From positions 1 to 48,262 of the forward strand of contig JAGFND010000004.1 in assembly GCA_021409285.1 (NCBI GenBank): 48,262 bases of DNA, written 5' to 3'. The DNA is from Candidatus Methanoperedens sp. GTDB lineage: Archaea > Halobacteriota > Methanosarcinia > Methanosarcinales > Methanoperedenaceae. Positions 7,464 through 16,961 of this stretch are shown piece after piece (the first letter of the stretch is position 1; every line of letters begins with the position of its first letter). A model generated the notes under the pieces. It made no database searches, had not been told where the DNA came from, and saw only the letters and a program-made list of their open reading frames with translations. Both the position numbers and the translations under genes were made by a program.

Positions 7464-8080
7464 TCTAAACCACTCGTTAAAGCACTTCTTGAAATATTCG
7501 AGGAGCCAATATATCCAGTATGAAAACCTGTATTTCTAAAAAATAAATAGGATTTAGCATGCAGCCTTTCATTTTCTGTATTGTAAGATATTTTCACTTC
7601 ATTATTTGGCAATCCTGATAGAAACTCAACGGCTTTCAAATCGGTTGCTCCCATATATGAAGTTGTTATTACTTTCAATTTGTTTCCCTTTTGAGTAAAC
7701 TCTCTCAATTCGTTTTCAAAAATCCTTATACCAGACCATTTTATGAATGAAACTAAAAAATAAATTTTATCTGACGAAAGAATCTCTTTCTTCATTTCAC
7801 TTTCCAGTGAAATACCAATGTTTGAACCTGTAAATAATTCGCTTTGAGTAAGCCGTGTAAATGGTGTAATTTTTTTCCAATGATCGTCATAATTTACCAC
7901 ACCTGAATCCAATTTTGAAAAAATAGCATTTAATATTTTTCCATTTACGGCTATCAAATCATCCTCAAAATCGATATCTTTTAACTCATCCCTTAAAAGT
8001 CGAATAATTTTGTTTGAAACTTCTATTTGCTGCTCAATGCTGTTTTCATCTGTAATCAAACCCAAAGCACGGTTAATCAC
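7448..8080 (-). CDS. PLD-nuclease-like N-terminal part of PLD-helicase
   Basis: The frame has 210 residues starting with GTG (VINRALGLI). The HKD phosphodiesterase motif is present as HAKSYLFFR...GSSNISRSAL near the C-terminus (about residues 174-203). The family normally continues with EWN-K-T and an SF2 helicase. Here the frame stops at LEWNLK and the helicase continues one frame back. The GTG overlaps the stop of the truncated methyltransferase (GTGA). The start may be internal to an older fusion, since the upstream gene is itself a fragment. Confidence 0.8.
   Translation of the reverse strand: MINRALGLITDENSIEQQIEVSNKIIRLLRDELKDIDFEDDLIAVNGKILNAIFSKLDSGVVNYDDHWKKITPFTRLTQSELFTGSNIGISLESEMKKEILSSDKIYFLVSFIKWSGIRIFENELREFTQKGNKLKVITTSYMGATDLKAVEFLSGLPNNEVKISYNTENERLHAKSYLFFRNTGFHTGYIGSSNISRSALTSGLEWNLK
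7451..7457 (-). other. Slippery heptamer T-TTA-AAA before stop, frame junction of PLD and helicase
   Basis: On the minus strand the zero frame reads TGG AAT TTA AAA TAA. The heptamer T TTA AAA fits the X XXY YYZ rule in the correct phase, with the stop as the next codon. A -1 slip gives [16 protein letters not shown], the uninterrupted family sequence. It is either programmed frameshifting or a one-base indel in an A/T run. Confidence 0.55.
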
Positions 8081-8295
8081 TTCACCCCCTTCAAATATTC
8101 ATAATATATGTCCAGCATATCATTATTTTTTAGAGCATGATAAAGAGCACGTGTTTCCAGAGTTTTTGAAGCAAGTTTGTCTTTTTCAATATGTGCTATG
8201 AAGTTGAAACCATTTCTGAAAAAACCCTCTGATAAGCCTCCGGCTCCTGCAAACATATCGAGAACCATAATTCCACTTTCATTTCCATATTGCAT
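8077..8295 (-). pseudogene. Cytosine-5 DNA methyltransferase, N-terminal fragment
   Basis: Up to 72 codons, probably starting at 8268 (MVLDMFAGAGGLSEGF). This is motif I of C5 methyltransferases (the SAM-binding FAGAGG), followed by AHIEKDKLASKTLETRALYH (motif II region). The family normally has 350 or more residues with PCQ and ENV motifs, all missing. The frame stops in YYEYLKGVK and overlaps the PLD gene by four bases. It is truncated and certainly not an active methylase. Confidence 0.85.
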
Positions 8296-8369
8296 ACAAT
8301 ATTTTTATTCCATCAGAGATTTCCTAATTTATATTTCATGGAGGCTACTTATAATAATGTTCATTTCTC

Positions 8370-8525
8370 TTATAAAGTATTAGGTGAGCATAAACCCAGC
8401 ATTTCCCTGTGCTCTTCTTTCTTAGCCAGTATCCTCCTTTTAATAACCTCATCCACATTGGCACTTGATAAGCTGAGTCTCGTATCAAAACGCCCCTGTA
8501 TCTTGGAAAAATCATTACCTTTGAT
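8370..8525 (-). pseudogene. brxC: brxC fragment (BREX P-loop ATPase)
   Basis: With no start codon, the minus frame reads IKGNDFSKIQGRFDTRLSLS, then SANVDEVIKRRILAKK. This matches the conserved stretch of BrxC/PglY, where KIQGRF-TRLSLSSANVDEVI follows the ATPase core. About 50 codons survive of a gene normally over 1,000 codons long. It is fused out of frame at its upstream side to the brxB-like fragment. Confidence 0.75.
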
Positions 8526-8694
8526 TTTCAAACTCTAATATCTTTTCAGCACTTATTTTATCTTCTAATAATTCAAGGCAGATTTCATATAAATCAATAA
8601 CAGGGACATTAACCGATCTTTTTTTTAGGGTTGCAGTCATCTTATCGATTGTTTCACGTACAAGCAGCTCTTTTTCGGGGGGATAGTCAACTAT
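8515..8694 (-). pseudogene. brxB: brxB-like (DUF1788) fragment
   Basis: This stop-to-stop piece reads VDYPPEKELLVRETIDKM, then VNVPVIDLYEICLELLED. The YPPEKEL-VRE block is characteristic of DUF1788/BrxB as I recall the family. The remainder of the roughly 200-residue protein is missing on both sides. Its position just upstream of the brxC scrap reproduces the normal BREX order. The assignment is less certain than those for brxC, pglX and pglZ. Confidence 0.6.
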
Positions 8695-8792
8695 TCAATA
8701 TATAAATTACTATATTAACGCTATGGTTTTGACTTATTGAATTTATCTTATCCTATTCCACATTTCCGTCACATATCCCAGGATCGCAGGAA

Positions 8793-8803
8793 GAAATATT
8801 TAA
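8793..8803 (+). promoter_or_regulatory. Archaeal TATA box for pycA
   Basis: AAATATTTAAG lies 26-35 bases upstream of the pycA ATG (8829), the spacing expected for TBP-directed initiation at or next to the start codon. No Shine-Dalgarno precedes the ATG, so the transcript is probably leaderless. The site also marks the boundary between the decayed island and the housekeeping genes. Confidence 0.6.
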
Positions 8804-8828
8804 GCCTCCAGGACAATAAGAGTTTTTG

Positions 8829-10310
8829 ATGTTCAAAAAGGTCCTTATAGCAAACCGCAGTGAGATCGCCATCCGTATCATGCGCGCATGCAGGGAACTT
8901 GATGTTAGAACAGTAGCAGTTTATTCCGAGGTCGATAAGAACGCGCTATTTGCAAAATATGCGGATGAGGCTTATTTGATAGGTCCGGCGCCATCAGGCC
9001 AGAGCTATCTGAACATGGACAATATCCTTGATGTGGCACATAAAACAGGTTCAGAAGCGATACATCCTGGTTATGGTTTCCTTTCCGAGAACGAGGTTTT
9101 TGCGGAAAGGTGCGAGAAAGAAGGGATAATTTTCATAGGCCCGTCAGGCAAAACCATAGAAAGCGTGGGCAGCAAGATCGCCGCCAAGAAGACCATGAAT
9201 GAAGCGGGCATACCGGTCATACCAGGAAGCGAGAACGGCATCGAGGATCTTGATACTGCTGTTGATGTCTCAGAAGGGATAGGTTATCCTGTGATCGTGA
9301 AAGCTTCAGCAGGCGGCGGCGGTATCGGCATGAAGGTGGTACGAAAAACACAGGAGTTGAGAGAGACCATCGAATCCACGCGCAGGGTCGCAAAATCATC
9401 ATTCGGGGACGCTACTGTTTTCATTGAGAAATACCTTGAAGAGCCTCGCCACATAGAATTCCAGATACTTGCGGATTCTTATGGCAATATCATCCATGTT
9501 GGCGATCGTGAGTGTTCAATCCAGAGAAGGCATCAGAAACTCATCGAAGAGTCGCCTTCTCCTATAATGACACCGGAATTGCGGGAACGAATGGGCAGTG
9601 ACGCAGTAAAAGCCGCTGCTGCTGTAAATTATACAAATGCAGGAACGATCGAGTTTCTTTATTCAAAAGGAGATTACTATTTCCTTGAAATGAATACACG
9701 GCTTCAGGTGGAACATCCGATAACCGAGATCGTGACAGGGGTTGACCTCGCAAAGGAACAGTTAAGGATCGCAGCCGGAGAACGATTAAGCTACGAACAA
9801 AAAAATATACAGCAGCGAGGGTGGGCCATCGAGTGCCGCCTGAACGCGGAAGATCCACTTAACAACTTTACTCCGTCACCCGGAAAACTCAGGAGATACC
9901 GCTCATCGGGCGGCCCTGGCGTCCGTGTGGACAGCGGGGTACACACAGGATTTACCATAACCCCATTTTATGATTCACTCATCTCAAAACTCACGGTATG
10001 GGGAAGGGACAGGGACGAGGCCATAGCAAGAATGAAACGGGCATTGTATGAATATATCATAGTCGGTGTGACCACAAACATACCTTTTCACAAAGCGGTG
10101 ATGAACAATGCATATTTCAGGCGCGGTGAACTGACAACACATTTCATAGAAGACCATAATATTATAAGAGAGGTCGAGAAAATAATTGAGGCGGAAAAAG
10201 AGAAAGGCGCAACCCTTGCATCTGCGCTTGGGGCTGATGACAAGAAAGTAGCGGCAATAACGGCTGCTGTTGGCACATATATCCAGAATGTGAAAGCTGG
10301 CGGAACATAA
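8829..10310 (+). CDS. pycA: Pyruvate carboxylase subunit A (biotin carboxylase)
   Basis: The protein has 493 residues from ATG 8829 ([17 protein letters not shown]); a TTG one codon earlier is less likely. It carries the biotin carboxylase N-domain, the ATP-grasp glycine loop [14 protein letters not shown], the catalytic [14 protein letters not shown] segment and the C-domain. It carboxylates biotin on the partner BCCP with ATP and bicarbonate. In methanogenic archaea the two-subunit pyruvate carboxylase (PycA/PycB) feeds oxaloacetate synthesis. PycB, the carboxyltransferase with the biotin domain, is not adjacent and must be elsewhere. The stop overlaps the birA start (TAATG), consistent with one operon coupling carboxylase and biotinylating enzyme. 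Confidence 0.93.
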   Translation: MFKKVLIANRSEIAIRIMRACRELDVRTVAVYSEVDKNALFAKYADEAYLIGPAPSGQSYLNMDNILDVAHKTGSEAIHPGYGFLSENEVFAERCEKEGIIFIGPSGKTIESVGSKIAAKKTMNEAGIPVIPGSENGIEDLDTAVDVSEGIGYPVIVKASAGGGGIGMKVVRKTQELRETIESTRRVAKSSFGDATVFIEKYLEEPRHIEFQILADSYGNIIHVGDRECSIQRRHQKLIEESPSPIMTPELRERMGSDAVKAAAAVNYTNAGTIEFLYSKGDYYFLEMNTRLQVEHPITEIVTGVDLAKEQLRIAAGERLSYEQKNIQQRGWAIECRLNAEDPLNNFTPSPGKLRRYRSSGGPGVRVDSGVHTGFTITPFYDSLISKLTVWGRDRDEAIARMKRALYEYIIVGVTTNIPFHKAVMNNAYFRRGELTTHFIEDHNIIREVEKIIEAEKEKGATLASALGADDKKVAAITAAVGTYIQNVKAGGT

Positions 10311-11308
10311 TGAATACGAAGTACAACATAAATGATACCATAAAAGAAAAGATACTTGAGAAACTAAAATCAAGTAAAGGCAAATCTGTATCTGGCGAGC
10401 TTCTTGCCAATGAACTTTCAGTTTCAAGGGCAGCGATCTGGAAACAGGTGCATGTGTTAATTGGGGAGGGATATATGATAGAATCGTCAACCAATTCAGG
10501 ATATAAACTTATGGGCTCGCCCGATAAACTGACCCCCGGGGAGATCAAAGCCGGATTAAAAACTGAATTTATTGGAAAGAATATCCAGTATTTTAAAGAA
10601 ACTGAAAGCACGAACATTATCGCGAGTGAGATAGCAAAAACGGTTGAAGAAGGAACCATTGTAATAGCGGAATCACAGACCGGTGGACGTGGACGATTGG
10701 GGAGGAAGTGGATCTCACCGGAAGGCGGTATATGGTTTTCGGTAATATTAAAACCCAAAATGCAGCCTTTATTTGCATCAAGGATAACGCTCCTTGCAGG
10801 TGTCTCTGTTGCAAAAACGATAAGGACATATGGGATTCCTGCAAAGATAAAATGGCCAAATGATGTGCTTATTAATGGAAAGAAAGTATGCGGGATACTC
10901 ACAGAAATAGGGGCTGAGATGGACGCGATAGATTACCTCGTTGTGGGCATCGGGATAGATGCAAATGTGGATACAGGATATTTCCCTGATGAGATAAGAG
11001 ATACTTCAACATCCCTCAAAAAAGAACTTGGCACGGAAATAAACCGGGTCGAATTTGTCCAGAAGCTCCTTATGGAACTTGAGACAGTTTATTTGAATTT
11101 CCAGAAAGGCGGCTTCGCGCCTATACTTGAAGAATGGAGGAACCTGTCGGCGACGATAGGCGAATGGGTAAAGATAACAACAGGAACAAGGACGATCTAT
11201 GGAGAAGCCATCGGAGTTGATACCGAAGGTGCTCTTATCATTGAGACTGGTGAGGGTCAGCTTGAGAAAATATTAGCGGGGAACTGCGAACACCTGAGGA
11301 AACCATGA
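10310..11308 (+). CDS. birA: Biotin-protein ligase / biotin operon repressor BirA
   Basis: The protein has 332 residues. Residues 1-65 form a winged-helix domain (VSGELLANELSVSRAAIWKQ), so this is the bifunctional BirA type. The ligase domain shows ESQTGGRGRLGRKWISP (biotinyl-AMP loop), IKWPNDVLINGKKVCGIL, and the small SH3-like C-terminal domain (YGEAIGVDTEGALII). It activates biotin to biotinyl-AMP and attaches it to a lysine of the carboxylase biotin carrier. The start overlaps pycA's stop, so the substrate pathway and ligase are co-transcribed. The HTH suggests it also represses biotin-related genes, possibly its own operon; no operator can be defined by eye. Confidence 0.93.
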   Translation: MNTKYNINDTIKEKILEKLKSSKGKSVSGELLANELSVSRAAIWKQVHVLIGEGYMIESSTNSGYKLMGSPDKLTPGEIKAGLKTEFIGKNIQYFKETESTNIIASEIAKTVEEGTIVIAESQTGGRGRLGRKWISPEGGIWFSVILKPKMQPLFASRITLLAGVSVAKTIRTYGIPAKIKWPNDVLINGKKVCGILTEIGAEMDAIDYLVVGIGIDANVDTGYFPDEIRDTSTSLKKELGTEINRVEFVQKLLMELETVYLNFQKGGFAPILEEWRNLSATIGEWVKITTGTRTIYGEAIGVDTEGALIIETGEGQLEKILAGNCEHLRKP

Positions 11309-11369
11309 AAGCAAGGATAATAAATAAATCCGTGAAAATCCATTATTCATAAAGGCAAGGTGGCATTAT

Positions 11370-13145
11370 ATGAAAAACTGGAGGATCAGCAGGCGCAGAT
11401 TCATGAGCATGTGCGGAAAGGCAGCGCTTCTTTCCGCAGGTATCGGGCTTTCAGGGTGTCTTGAGGCTTCAAAGGACAATTCTAAGAATTCAACGGCTGG
11501 AGTGTCCAGACCGGGTGGGACTTTTTTCGAAGGTGCATCTGGTGCCGATGCCGAGACTTTGAACTGGATCCTTGCGGCTGATGGTACATCCCTCGGATAT
11601 ATCGGGGTTGCTCTTGATGGTTTAATGACCTATGATAACAAATTCAATATTGTCAATCGCTGGCTAAAGAATGATATCAAGGTATCTGAGGAAGGATTAT
11701 CCTATGCCGTAACTATCCGTGACGATCTTGAATGGAGTGATGGCAAGCCTGTTACAGCAGATGATTTTGTTTATACCATGAAAAACCTGATGTTTTCCGA
11801 CTGGATGGCATATACTTATGCAGGAGACTGGATTGAGGAGGTTGACGGCAAGAATGTTTACGTAGAACCCATAGTAGAGAATGAAACCACTTTCACCATT
11901 AATAGAAAGACCGTTGATCCTGAGTTCCTGTACACTGTGACTGACCTGCTTGTTTACCCGAAACATCTGGTCTCAAAATATGAGGGCGATGTGAAAGGAT
12001 TCACGCAGGCTCCTGAGCTGAATGATCTGTCTTATACGGGAAATCTTGGTCCTTATCGATACAAAGAGTGGATACGCAATGACAAGATCGTTTTTGAGCG
12101 AAATCCTGATTATTATCTGGGAAAACAAAAAGGAGAGCCGTATTTCGAAAAATATGTGGTAAAAATATTCGGTACATCAGCGGCCCGGCATGCGGCAATG
12201 GAAGCGGGGGATATTACATCTACAGTTATTGATCCAGAACAGGTCATGAAATTCAAAGCTTTACCTGCCGTCCAGGTTTTTACGGTACCGACATCCCAGT
12301 ACCGGGTGCTTCAATATAATATGAGGGATAATGGGTGGCCGGGTTTGCGGGAAAAGAAAGTAAGACAGGCGCTTTCCATGGCGATAAGCAAGGAAAAAAT
12401 AATCCAGCAGGTATTGCTTGGTTTTGGCGAGTCTGCATTCAGTTTCATACCAGAGGTCTCACCATGGTATAATGAAGAAGGACTTTCTATGCTCGGTATT
12501 GGCAGCCTGTACGACAAGAACAGGGCAAAACAATTGATGAAAGAAGCAGGCTACGGTACCGAGAAAAATGGAGTTATCCAGGTTATTGATAAGAACGGCG
12601 GGAAGATAAAATTAAAATTTTTCACGATTACGGGAAGCACAGTCCATGAGTCAATGGCCTATCTTATAAAACAGGAATTGGGGGATATAGGAATTGAACT
12701 GGATATTAAGTTTGTTCCCTGGGAAATAATGCTGCGGAAATATTACATGAATAAAGTTCCTGGCAGTGACCAGGCTGGAAGGAACAATAATGGCCCCCGG
12801 GCAGTGAGCGAAGAACCATGGGATCTCATCTATGCCGGGCAGGGGACAGACCCGCTGCAGCCTTCCGGAACTGAGATCTTCTTTGTCACGGATGGAGGCC
12901 TGAATACGTATGGATACTCAAATCCGGAAGTTGATGCCCTTTTCAAGAGGGCACGCTCAAAAGAAGCGCTCGATATAAATGCCAGGAAAAAGATATACTC
13001 TGAGCTTTCAAAGATCATTTCCGAGGACCAGCCCCTTGATTTCCTGGCATACCCGGCAGAAAATGTTGCTTTTTCGGCAAATGTCAGAGGAATAGAACCC
13101 GGTATAAGCATGAGCTATAATTACCAGGAATGGTATTTTGGGTGA
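11370..13145 (+). CDS. Oligopeptide ABC transporter, substrate-binding lipoprotein (family SBP_bac_5)
   Basis: The protein has 591 residues. The N-terminus SRRRFMSMCGKAALLSAGIG carries a twin-arginine (RRRF) motif and then LSGC, a lipobox-like cysteine at about residue 30, so it is probably exported by Tat and lipid-anchored on the outer face of the membrane. The mature part has the SBP_bac_5 signature (LEWSDGKPVTADDFVYTMKN) and C-terminal features of peptide-binding proteins. It captures peptides and hands them to the two permeases encoded next. A Shine-Dalgarno AAGGTGG precedes ATG 11370. Ligand range cannot be told; nickel or other dipeptide-type substrates are alternatives. Confidence 0.92.
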   Translation: MKNWRISRRRFMSMCGKAALLSAGIGLSGCLEASKDNSKNSTAGVSRPGGTFFEGASGADAETLNWILAADGTSLGYIGVALDGLMTYDNKFNIVNRWLKNDIKVSEEGLSYAVTIRDDLEWSDGKPVTADDFVYTMKNLMFSDWMAYTYAGDWIEEVDGKNVYVEPIVENETTFTINRKTVDPEFLYTVTDLLVYPKHLVSKYEGDVKGFTQAPELNDLSYTGNLGPYRYKEWIRNDKIVFERNPDYYLGKQKGEPYFEKYVVKIFGTSAARHAAMEAGDITSTVIDPEQVMKFKALPAVQVFTVPTSQYRVLQYNMRDNGWPGLREKKVRQALSMAISKEKIIQQVLLGFGESAFSFIPEVSPWYNEEGLSMLGIGSLYDKNRAKQLMKEAGYGTEKNGVIQVIDKNGGKIKLKFFTITGSTVHESMAYLIKQELGDIGIELDIKFVPWEIMLRKYYMNKVPGSDQAGRNNNGPRAVSEEPWDLIYAGQGTDPLQPSGTEIFFVTDGGLNTYGYSNPEVDALFKRARSKEALDINARKKIYSELSKIISEDQPLDFLAYPAENVAFSANVRGIEPGISMSYNYQEWYFG

Positions 13146-13170
13146 TGTGAATTGAGTGAAATAAGTTCAA

Positions 13171-14136
13171 ATGTCAATGAAATCCTACATCATTAAAAGG
13201 CTTCTTCATACCCTTATTATAGCATGGGGTGTTATGACAGCGGCCTTTTTCCTGATGAGGATAGGTCCGCATTCTCCTGCAGATAAATATCTTGCAACTC
13301 TTGGAGCAGGTCATAATGTAAGCCAGGTCACTGCTGCTATCGAATCCCGTTATGGCGTTGACCGGCCGCTGTATGAGCAGTATTTCAACTACATCAGTTC
13401 TCTTCTTCATGGTGATTGGGGGTGGTCTTTTAGCACATCAATGCCAGTCAGTGACCTTATCCGGACCCACTGGGTATATTCATTCCAACTTATTCTTCTG
13501 AGTTCGATAATTGCGATATTGTTCGGCATAACACTTGGAATATTTACAGCATCAAAGAAAAACACCAGAGCAGACCACATAGCAACATTTTTTTCATTCG
13601 CTGGCTTATCCATCCCGAATTTCTGGCTTGGGATGATGCTTATCCTTATATTCTCTGTTAAACTTGGCTGGTTCAAAACATATTACGATACAGGGCTTCA
13701 TATGTTCTCATTTTCTAACCTTTATGCCCTGATATTACCTGTTATAACTCTTGCTGCAGGCATGGTGGCAGGTTATAGCAGGTATGTAAGAAGTTCAATG
13801 CTTGAAAATATGAACAAGGATTTTGTAAGAACGGCAAGAGCCAAAGGCCTCCCGGAAAGCATAATTTTAAGAAAACATGTATTTCGCAATGCCCTCCTTC
13901 CTGTCGTTACGATAATCATGCTTGACATGAGCAGCATCTTCTTCGGAGGAGCATATATTACCGAGGTGATTTTTGGGATACCGGGTCTTGGATGGATGTC
14001 CCTCAAAGCAGTTTTTTCCGATGATTATTCTGTTGTACTGGCTGTTACATTGATAGGAGCGTTTATGACATTATTATTTAACCTGATCGCAGATATCGCA
14101 TATACATATTTAGATCCCAGGATAAGGTACGAATAA
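13171..14136 (+). CDS. dppB: Peptide ABC transporter permease, DppB/OppB type
   Basis: The protein has 321 residues with six predicted membrane segments. The first follows YIIKRLLHTLIIAWGVMTAA. The large periplasm-side loop (VDRPLYEQYFNYISSLLHGD WGWSFSTS) is typical of the DppB family. The EAA loop that contacts the ATPase is RTARAKGLPESIILRKHVFR (about residues 223-242). It starts 25 bases after the binding-protein gene and six bases before the next permease gene, so it is part of one operon. Confidence 0.92.
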   Translation: MSMKSYIIKRLLHTLIIAWGVMTAAFFLMRIGPHSPADKYLATLGAGHNVSQVTAAIESRYGVDRPLYEQYFNYISSLLHGDWGWSFSTSMPVSDLIRTHWVYSFQLILLSSIIAILFGITLGIFTASKKNTRADHIATFFSFAGLSIPNFWLGMMLILIFSVKLGWFKTYYDTGLHMFSFSNLYALILPVITLAAGMVAGYSRYVRSSMLENMNKDFVRTARAKGLPESIILRKHVFRNALLPVVTIIMLDMSSIFFGGAYITEVIFGIPGLGWMSLKAVFSDDYSVVLAVTLIGAFMTLLFNLIADIAYTYLDPRIRYE

Positions 14137-14141
14137 CCAAT

Positions 14142-15044
14142 ATGAAGCTGATAACATATTATTGGGAACGCGTAAAAAGACACAGCATGGCAATGTCTGG
14201 ACTGGCATTCATTATTTTTCTCATTTTGATTGCCGCTATTGGCCCATTTTTTACTGTAAGCCCGACTGAAGTGAATTTTGATGAAAAGAACCTTCCTCCT
14301 ATTGGATTTTCCATGGAACAATCAAGATACAGCCCTGAAGCGGGAGGTTTAATTTCAACTTATGCCAGCGGTATATGGAAACATCCTTTCGGGACTGACG
14401 GCATGGGGAGGGATTTGCTTTCACAGCTCATTTCAGGAGCAAGGGTTTCTTTGTTTGTAGGTTTGTTCGCTACGGGTATTGCGATAATAATAGGTGCAAT
14501 GATAGGTGTTTCCTCGGCTTATTTCGGAGGAATTGTAGATATTATCATGATGAGATTCACAGACATTATGATGACTTTTCCGTTCCTTCTTCTCCTTATA
14601 CTTATCGTTTATATGTTCGGCTCGAGTCTGACCTTAATAATACTTACCATAGGTCTCACAGGCTGGACAGGAACGGCGAGGCTTGTAAGGAGCGAAACGC
14701 TTTCTCTTCGGACGAGGGAATTCGTAATAGCATCAAAAGCTCTCGGAGCCAGCGATCTTCGGATAATTTTTTATCACCTCCTTCCAAACACGATAAGTTC
14801 GATAATCGTTCTTGCAACCCTTTCAATCCCGGGCGCAATTCTTGCTGAATCGGCTTTGAGTTTCATAGGTCTTGGCGATCCGCAGGTAGCAAGCTGGGGA
14901 AATATTCTGAATGCGGGACAGAATGACATCCAGACCGCATGGTGGATCGCGGTTGAGCCAGGGTTCATGTTATTCCTTACTATCATTTCATTTAATTTTA
15001 TCGGGGAAGGGCTTCGCGATGCTTTTGATCCAGAAAGTGAATGA
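14142..15044 (+). CDS. dppC: Peptide ABC transporter permease, DppC/OppC type
   Basis: The protein has 300 residues. It has the DppC N-terminal extension (short cytoplasmic part, one helix, a soluble loop with KHPFGTDGMGRDLLSQLI), then five helices. The EAA loop is FVIASKALGASDLRIIFYHL. The ESALSFIGLG DPQVASWGN stretch is a strong family marker. It pairs with DppB to form the pore. Its stop overlaps the first ATPase gene's ATG. Confidence 0.92.
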   Translation: MKLITYYWERVKRHSMAMSGLAFIIFLILIAAIGPFFTVSPTEVNFDEKNLPPIGFSMEQSRYSPEAGGLISTYASGIWKHPFGTDGMGRDLLSQLISGARVSLFVGLFATGIAIIIGAMIGVSSAYFGGIVDIIMMRFTDIMMTFPFLLLLILIVYMFGSSLTLIILTIGLTGWTGTARLVRSETLSLRTREFVIASKALGASDLRIIFYHLLPNTISSIIVLATLSIPGAILAESALSFIGLGDPQVASWGNILNAGQNDIQTAWWIAVEPGFMLFLTIISFNFIGEGLRDAFDPESE

Positions 15045-16030
15045 TGAGGATGAATATGGAATCAATCCTGTCTGTGAAGAATCTCAGGACATGTTTTTTC
15101 ACACGAAAAGGAACAGTAAATGCGGTAGATGATATATCATTTGACCTTCAAAAAGGAGAATTGATGTGCATAGTGGGCGAATCCGGCTCCGGAAAAACCA
15201 TAACAGCATTGTCGATCATGCGACTCATCGAAAGTCCTGGTAAAATAATTGAAGGGAAAATAATCTTCAATGGAGAAAACCTTCTTGAACTTTCATCTGA
15301 AAAAATGCAGGATGTGCGTGGAAATAAGATTGCGATGGTATTCCAGGACCCGCATTCATCACTCAATCCTGTCCTGACAATAGGATATCAGATAGTTGAG
15401 GCAATGACCGCGCATAAAAGCCAAAATGAAAAGGAAGCTTATTCACATGCGATCGAACTTCTGGAACTTGTGGGAATTCCGACGGCTAAAGAGCGATATC
15501 ATGATTATCCCCACCAGTTTTCAGGCGGGATGAAACAGAGAGTGGTTATTGCAATGGCGCTGGCATGCCATCCCATGTTGTTGATAGCGGATGAGCCCAC
15601 AACTGCTCTTGACCTGACTGTTCAGGCACAGATTCTTGACCTGTTTATAGAGCTTCGCAAAAATTTTTTCATGTCAATTATTTATATAACGCATGATCTT
15701 GGCGTAGTATCCGAAATAGCGGACAGCGTTGTGGTTATGTATGCAGGAAAAATCATGGAAAAAGGGAGCAGGGATGATATTCTAAATAATCCATTGCACC
15801 CATATACAACAGGATTAATAGGGTGCATGCCTTCGGATAATGGAAAAATCGTTCCTATCCCGGGAACGATTCCGAGTCTGGTAAATCTCCAGGAGGGATG
15901 TGTTTTTCATCCAAGATGTATTCATACAATGGATATTTGCAGGAAGAGGGGACCGCCTGTATATCTGATGGGAGAAGGGCATTATGTCACCTGCTTTCTT
16001 AAGGGGAATATTCATGACAGGACTTATTGA
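15041..16030 (+). CDS. dppD: Peptide ABC transporter ATPase, DppD/OppD type
   Basis: The protein has up to 329 residues; ATG 15041 overlaps dppC, and an internal ATG at 15056 (MESILSVKNL) is an equally good start. Walker A is GESGSGKT, the signature is FSGGMKQRV, Walker B is LLIADEPTTALD, and the H-loop is ITHDLG. The C-terminal oligopeptide-transporter extension with Cys residues (GCVFHPRCIHTMDICRK) is seen, a region known in some OppD/F-type ATPases to bind an Fe-S cluster. It powers import together with the following ATPase. Confidence 0.92.
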   Translation: MMRMNMESILSVKNLRTCFFTRKGTVNAVDDISFDLQKGELMCIVGESGSGKTITALSIMRLIESPGKIIEGKIIFNGENLLELSSEKMQDVRGNKIAMVFQDPHSSLNPVLTIGYQIVEAMTAHKSQNEKEAYSHAIELLELVGIPTAKERYHDYPHQFSGGMKQRVVIAMALACHPMLLIADEPTTALDLTVQAQILDLFIELRKNFFMSIIYITHDLGVVSEIADSVVVMYAGKIMEKGSRDDILNNPLHPYTTGLIGCMPSDNGKIVPIPGTIPSLVNLQEGCVFHPRCIHTMDICRKRGPPVYLMGEGHYVTCFLKGNIHDRTY

Positions 16031-16961
16031 AATACAGAACCTCAGAAAATATTATCATGTCTATCACGGTTTTTTTTCAAAAAAAAATGACGAAGTCAAA
16101 GCTGTTGACGGGATTTCGTTTTCAATCCGGGATGGTGAGACACTTGGCCTTGCAGGCGAATCCGGATGCGGCAAATCCACATTAGGACGAACCGTTTTGA
16201 AGCTTGAAGAGCCGGATTCCGGAAAGATACTATTCAGAGGCAGCGATATTACAAATTCCAGAAAAGATCAATTAAAAGAGTTCAGAAAAGAGTGCCAGAT
16301 AATATTCCAGGATCCAAAATCCAGTCTTGACCCAAGGATGACAGCAGGGAATTCGATAGAGGAGGCACTGGTCATTCATAATATTGGCAAAAGGGAAAAG
16401 CGTGAAAGTATTGTGAGGGAGCTGCTCTTAAAAGTTGGTCTTGAGCCGGATTTTATCACAAGATATCCGCATGAGTTAAGCGGAGGACAGCAGCAAAGGA
16501 TCGGTATTGCAAGAGCTCTTGCGGTCAACCCGAAGCTGATCGTTGCCGATGAGCCTGTAAGTGCTCTGGATGTTTCAGTCCAGGCCCAGATTTTGAACCT
16601 GCTTATGGAGCTAAAAAAAGAGTTAAAACTCTCATATTTATTCATTGCCCATAATCTCTATGTTATCCGCTATATATCTGACAGGGTGGCTATCATGTAT
16701 CTTGGAAAGATCGTAGAGCTTGCTGATAAGGATGAGCTTTTTGAAAATCCGCTGCATCCATATACTTCGGCATTATTGTCTTCACTTCCCAGCAGTAAGA
16801 ACCGGAAAGTGTTAAAGGGTGAAGTTCCTTCTCCAGTAGACCTGCCGCATGGGTGCAGATTTCATACCCGGTGTGAAAAAAAGATGGATATTTGTGAAAG
16901 AATCGAACCGGAAATGAGGGAAATCAGGAGAGGACATTCTGTCATGTGCCATCTGTACTGA
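16014..16961 (+). CDS. dppF: Peptide ABC transporter ATPase, DppF/OppF type
   Basis: The protein has 315 residues from ATG 16014, chosen because AAGGGG precedes it and MTGLIEIQNLRKYY matches the family start. A longer reading from 15984 is unlikely. Walker A is GESGCGKST, the signature LSGGQQQRIGIARAL, Walker B LIVADEPVSALD. The C-terminal extension again carries a cysteine cluster (GCRFHTRCEKKMDICERI). It overlaps dppD by 17 bases. It is the last gene of the transporter operon. Confidence 0.92.
   Translation: MTGLIEIQNLRKYYHVYHGFFSKKNDEVKAVDGISFSIRDGETLGLAGESGCGKSTLGRTVLKLEEPDSGKILFRGSDITNSRKDQLKEFRKECQIIFQDPKSSLDPRMTAGNSIEEALVIHNIGKREKRESIVRELLLKVGLEPDFITRYPHELSGGQQQRIGIARALAVNPKLIVADEPVSALDVSVQAQILNLLMELKKELKLSYLFIAHNLYVIRYISDRVAIMYLGKIVELADKDELFENPLHPYTSALLSSLPSSKNRKVLKGEVPSPVDLPHGCRFHTRCEKKMDICERIEPEMREIRRGHSVMCHLY

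Noticed and set aside
8301-8369. Promoter or gene between the methyltransferase scrap and the brxC scrap
   Set aside because: It is AT-rich, with no convincing reading frame and no TATA box at proper distance from a start.
9217-10902. Several long minus-strand frames across pycA and birA
   Set aside because: They lie entirely opposite well-conserved genes and show composition typical of antisense reading.
15984-16013. Longer start for the second peptide ATPase
   Set aside because: It would extend the overlap with the first ATPase, has no ribosome site, and family members begin at the later ATG.
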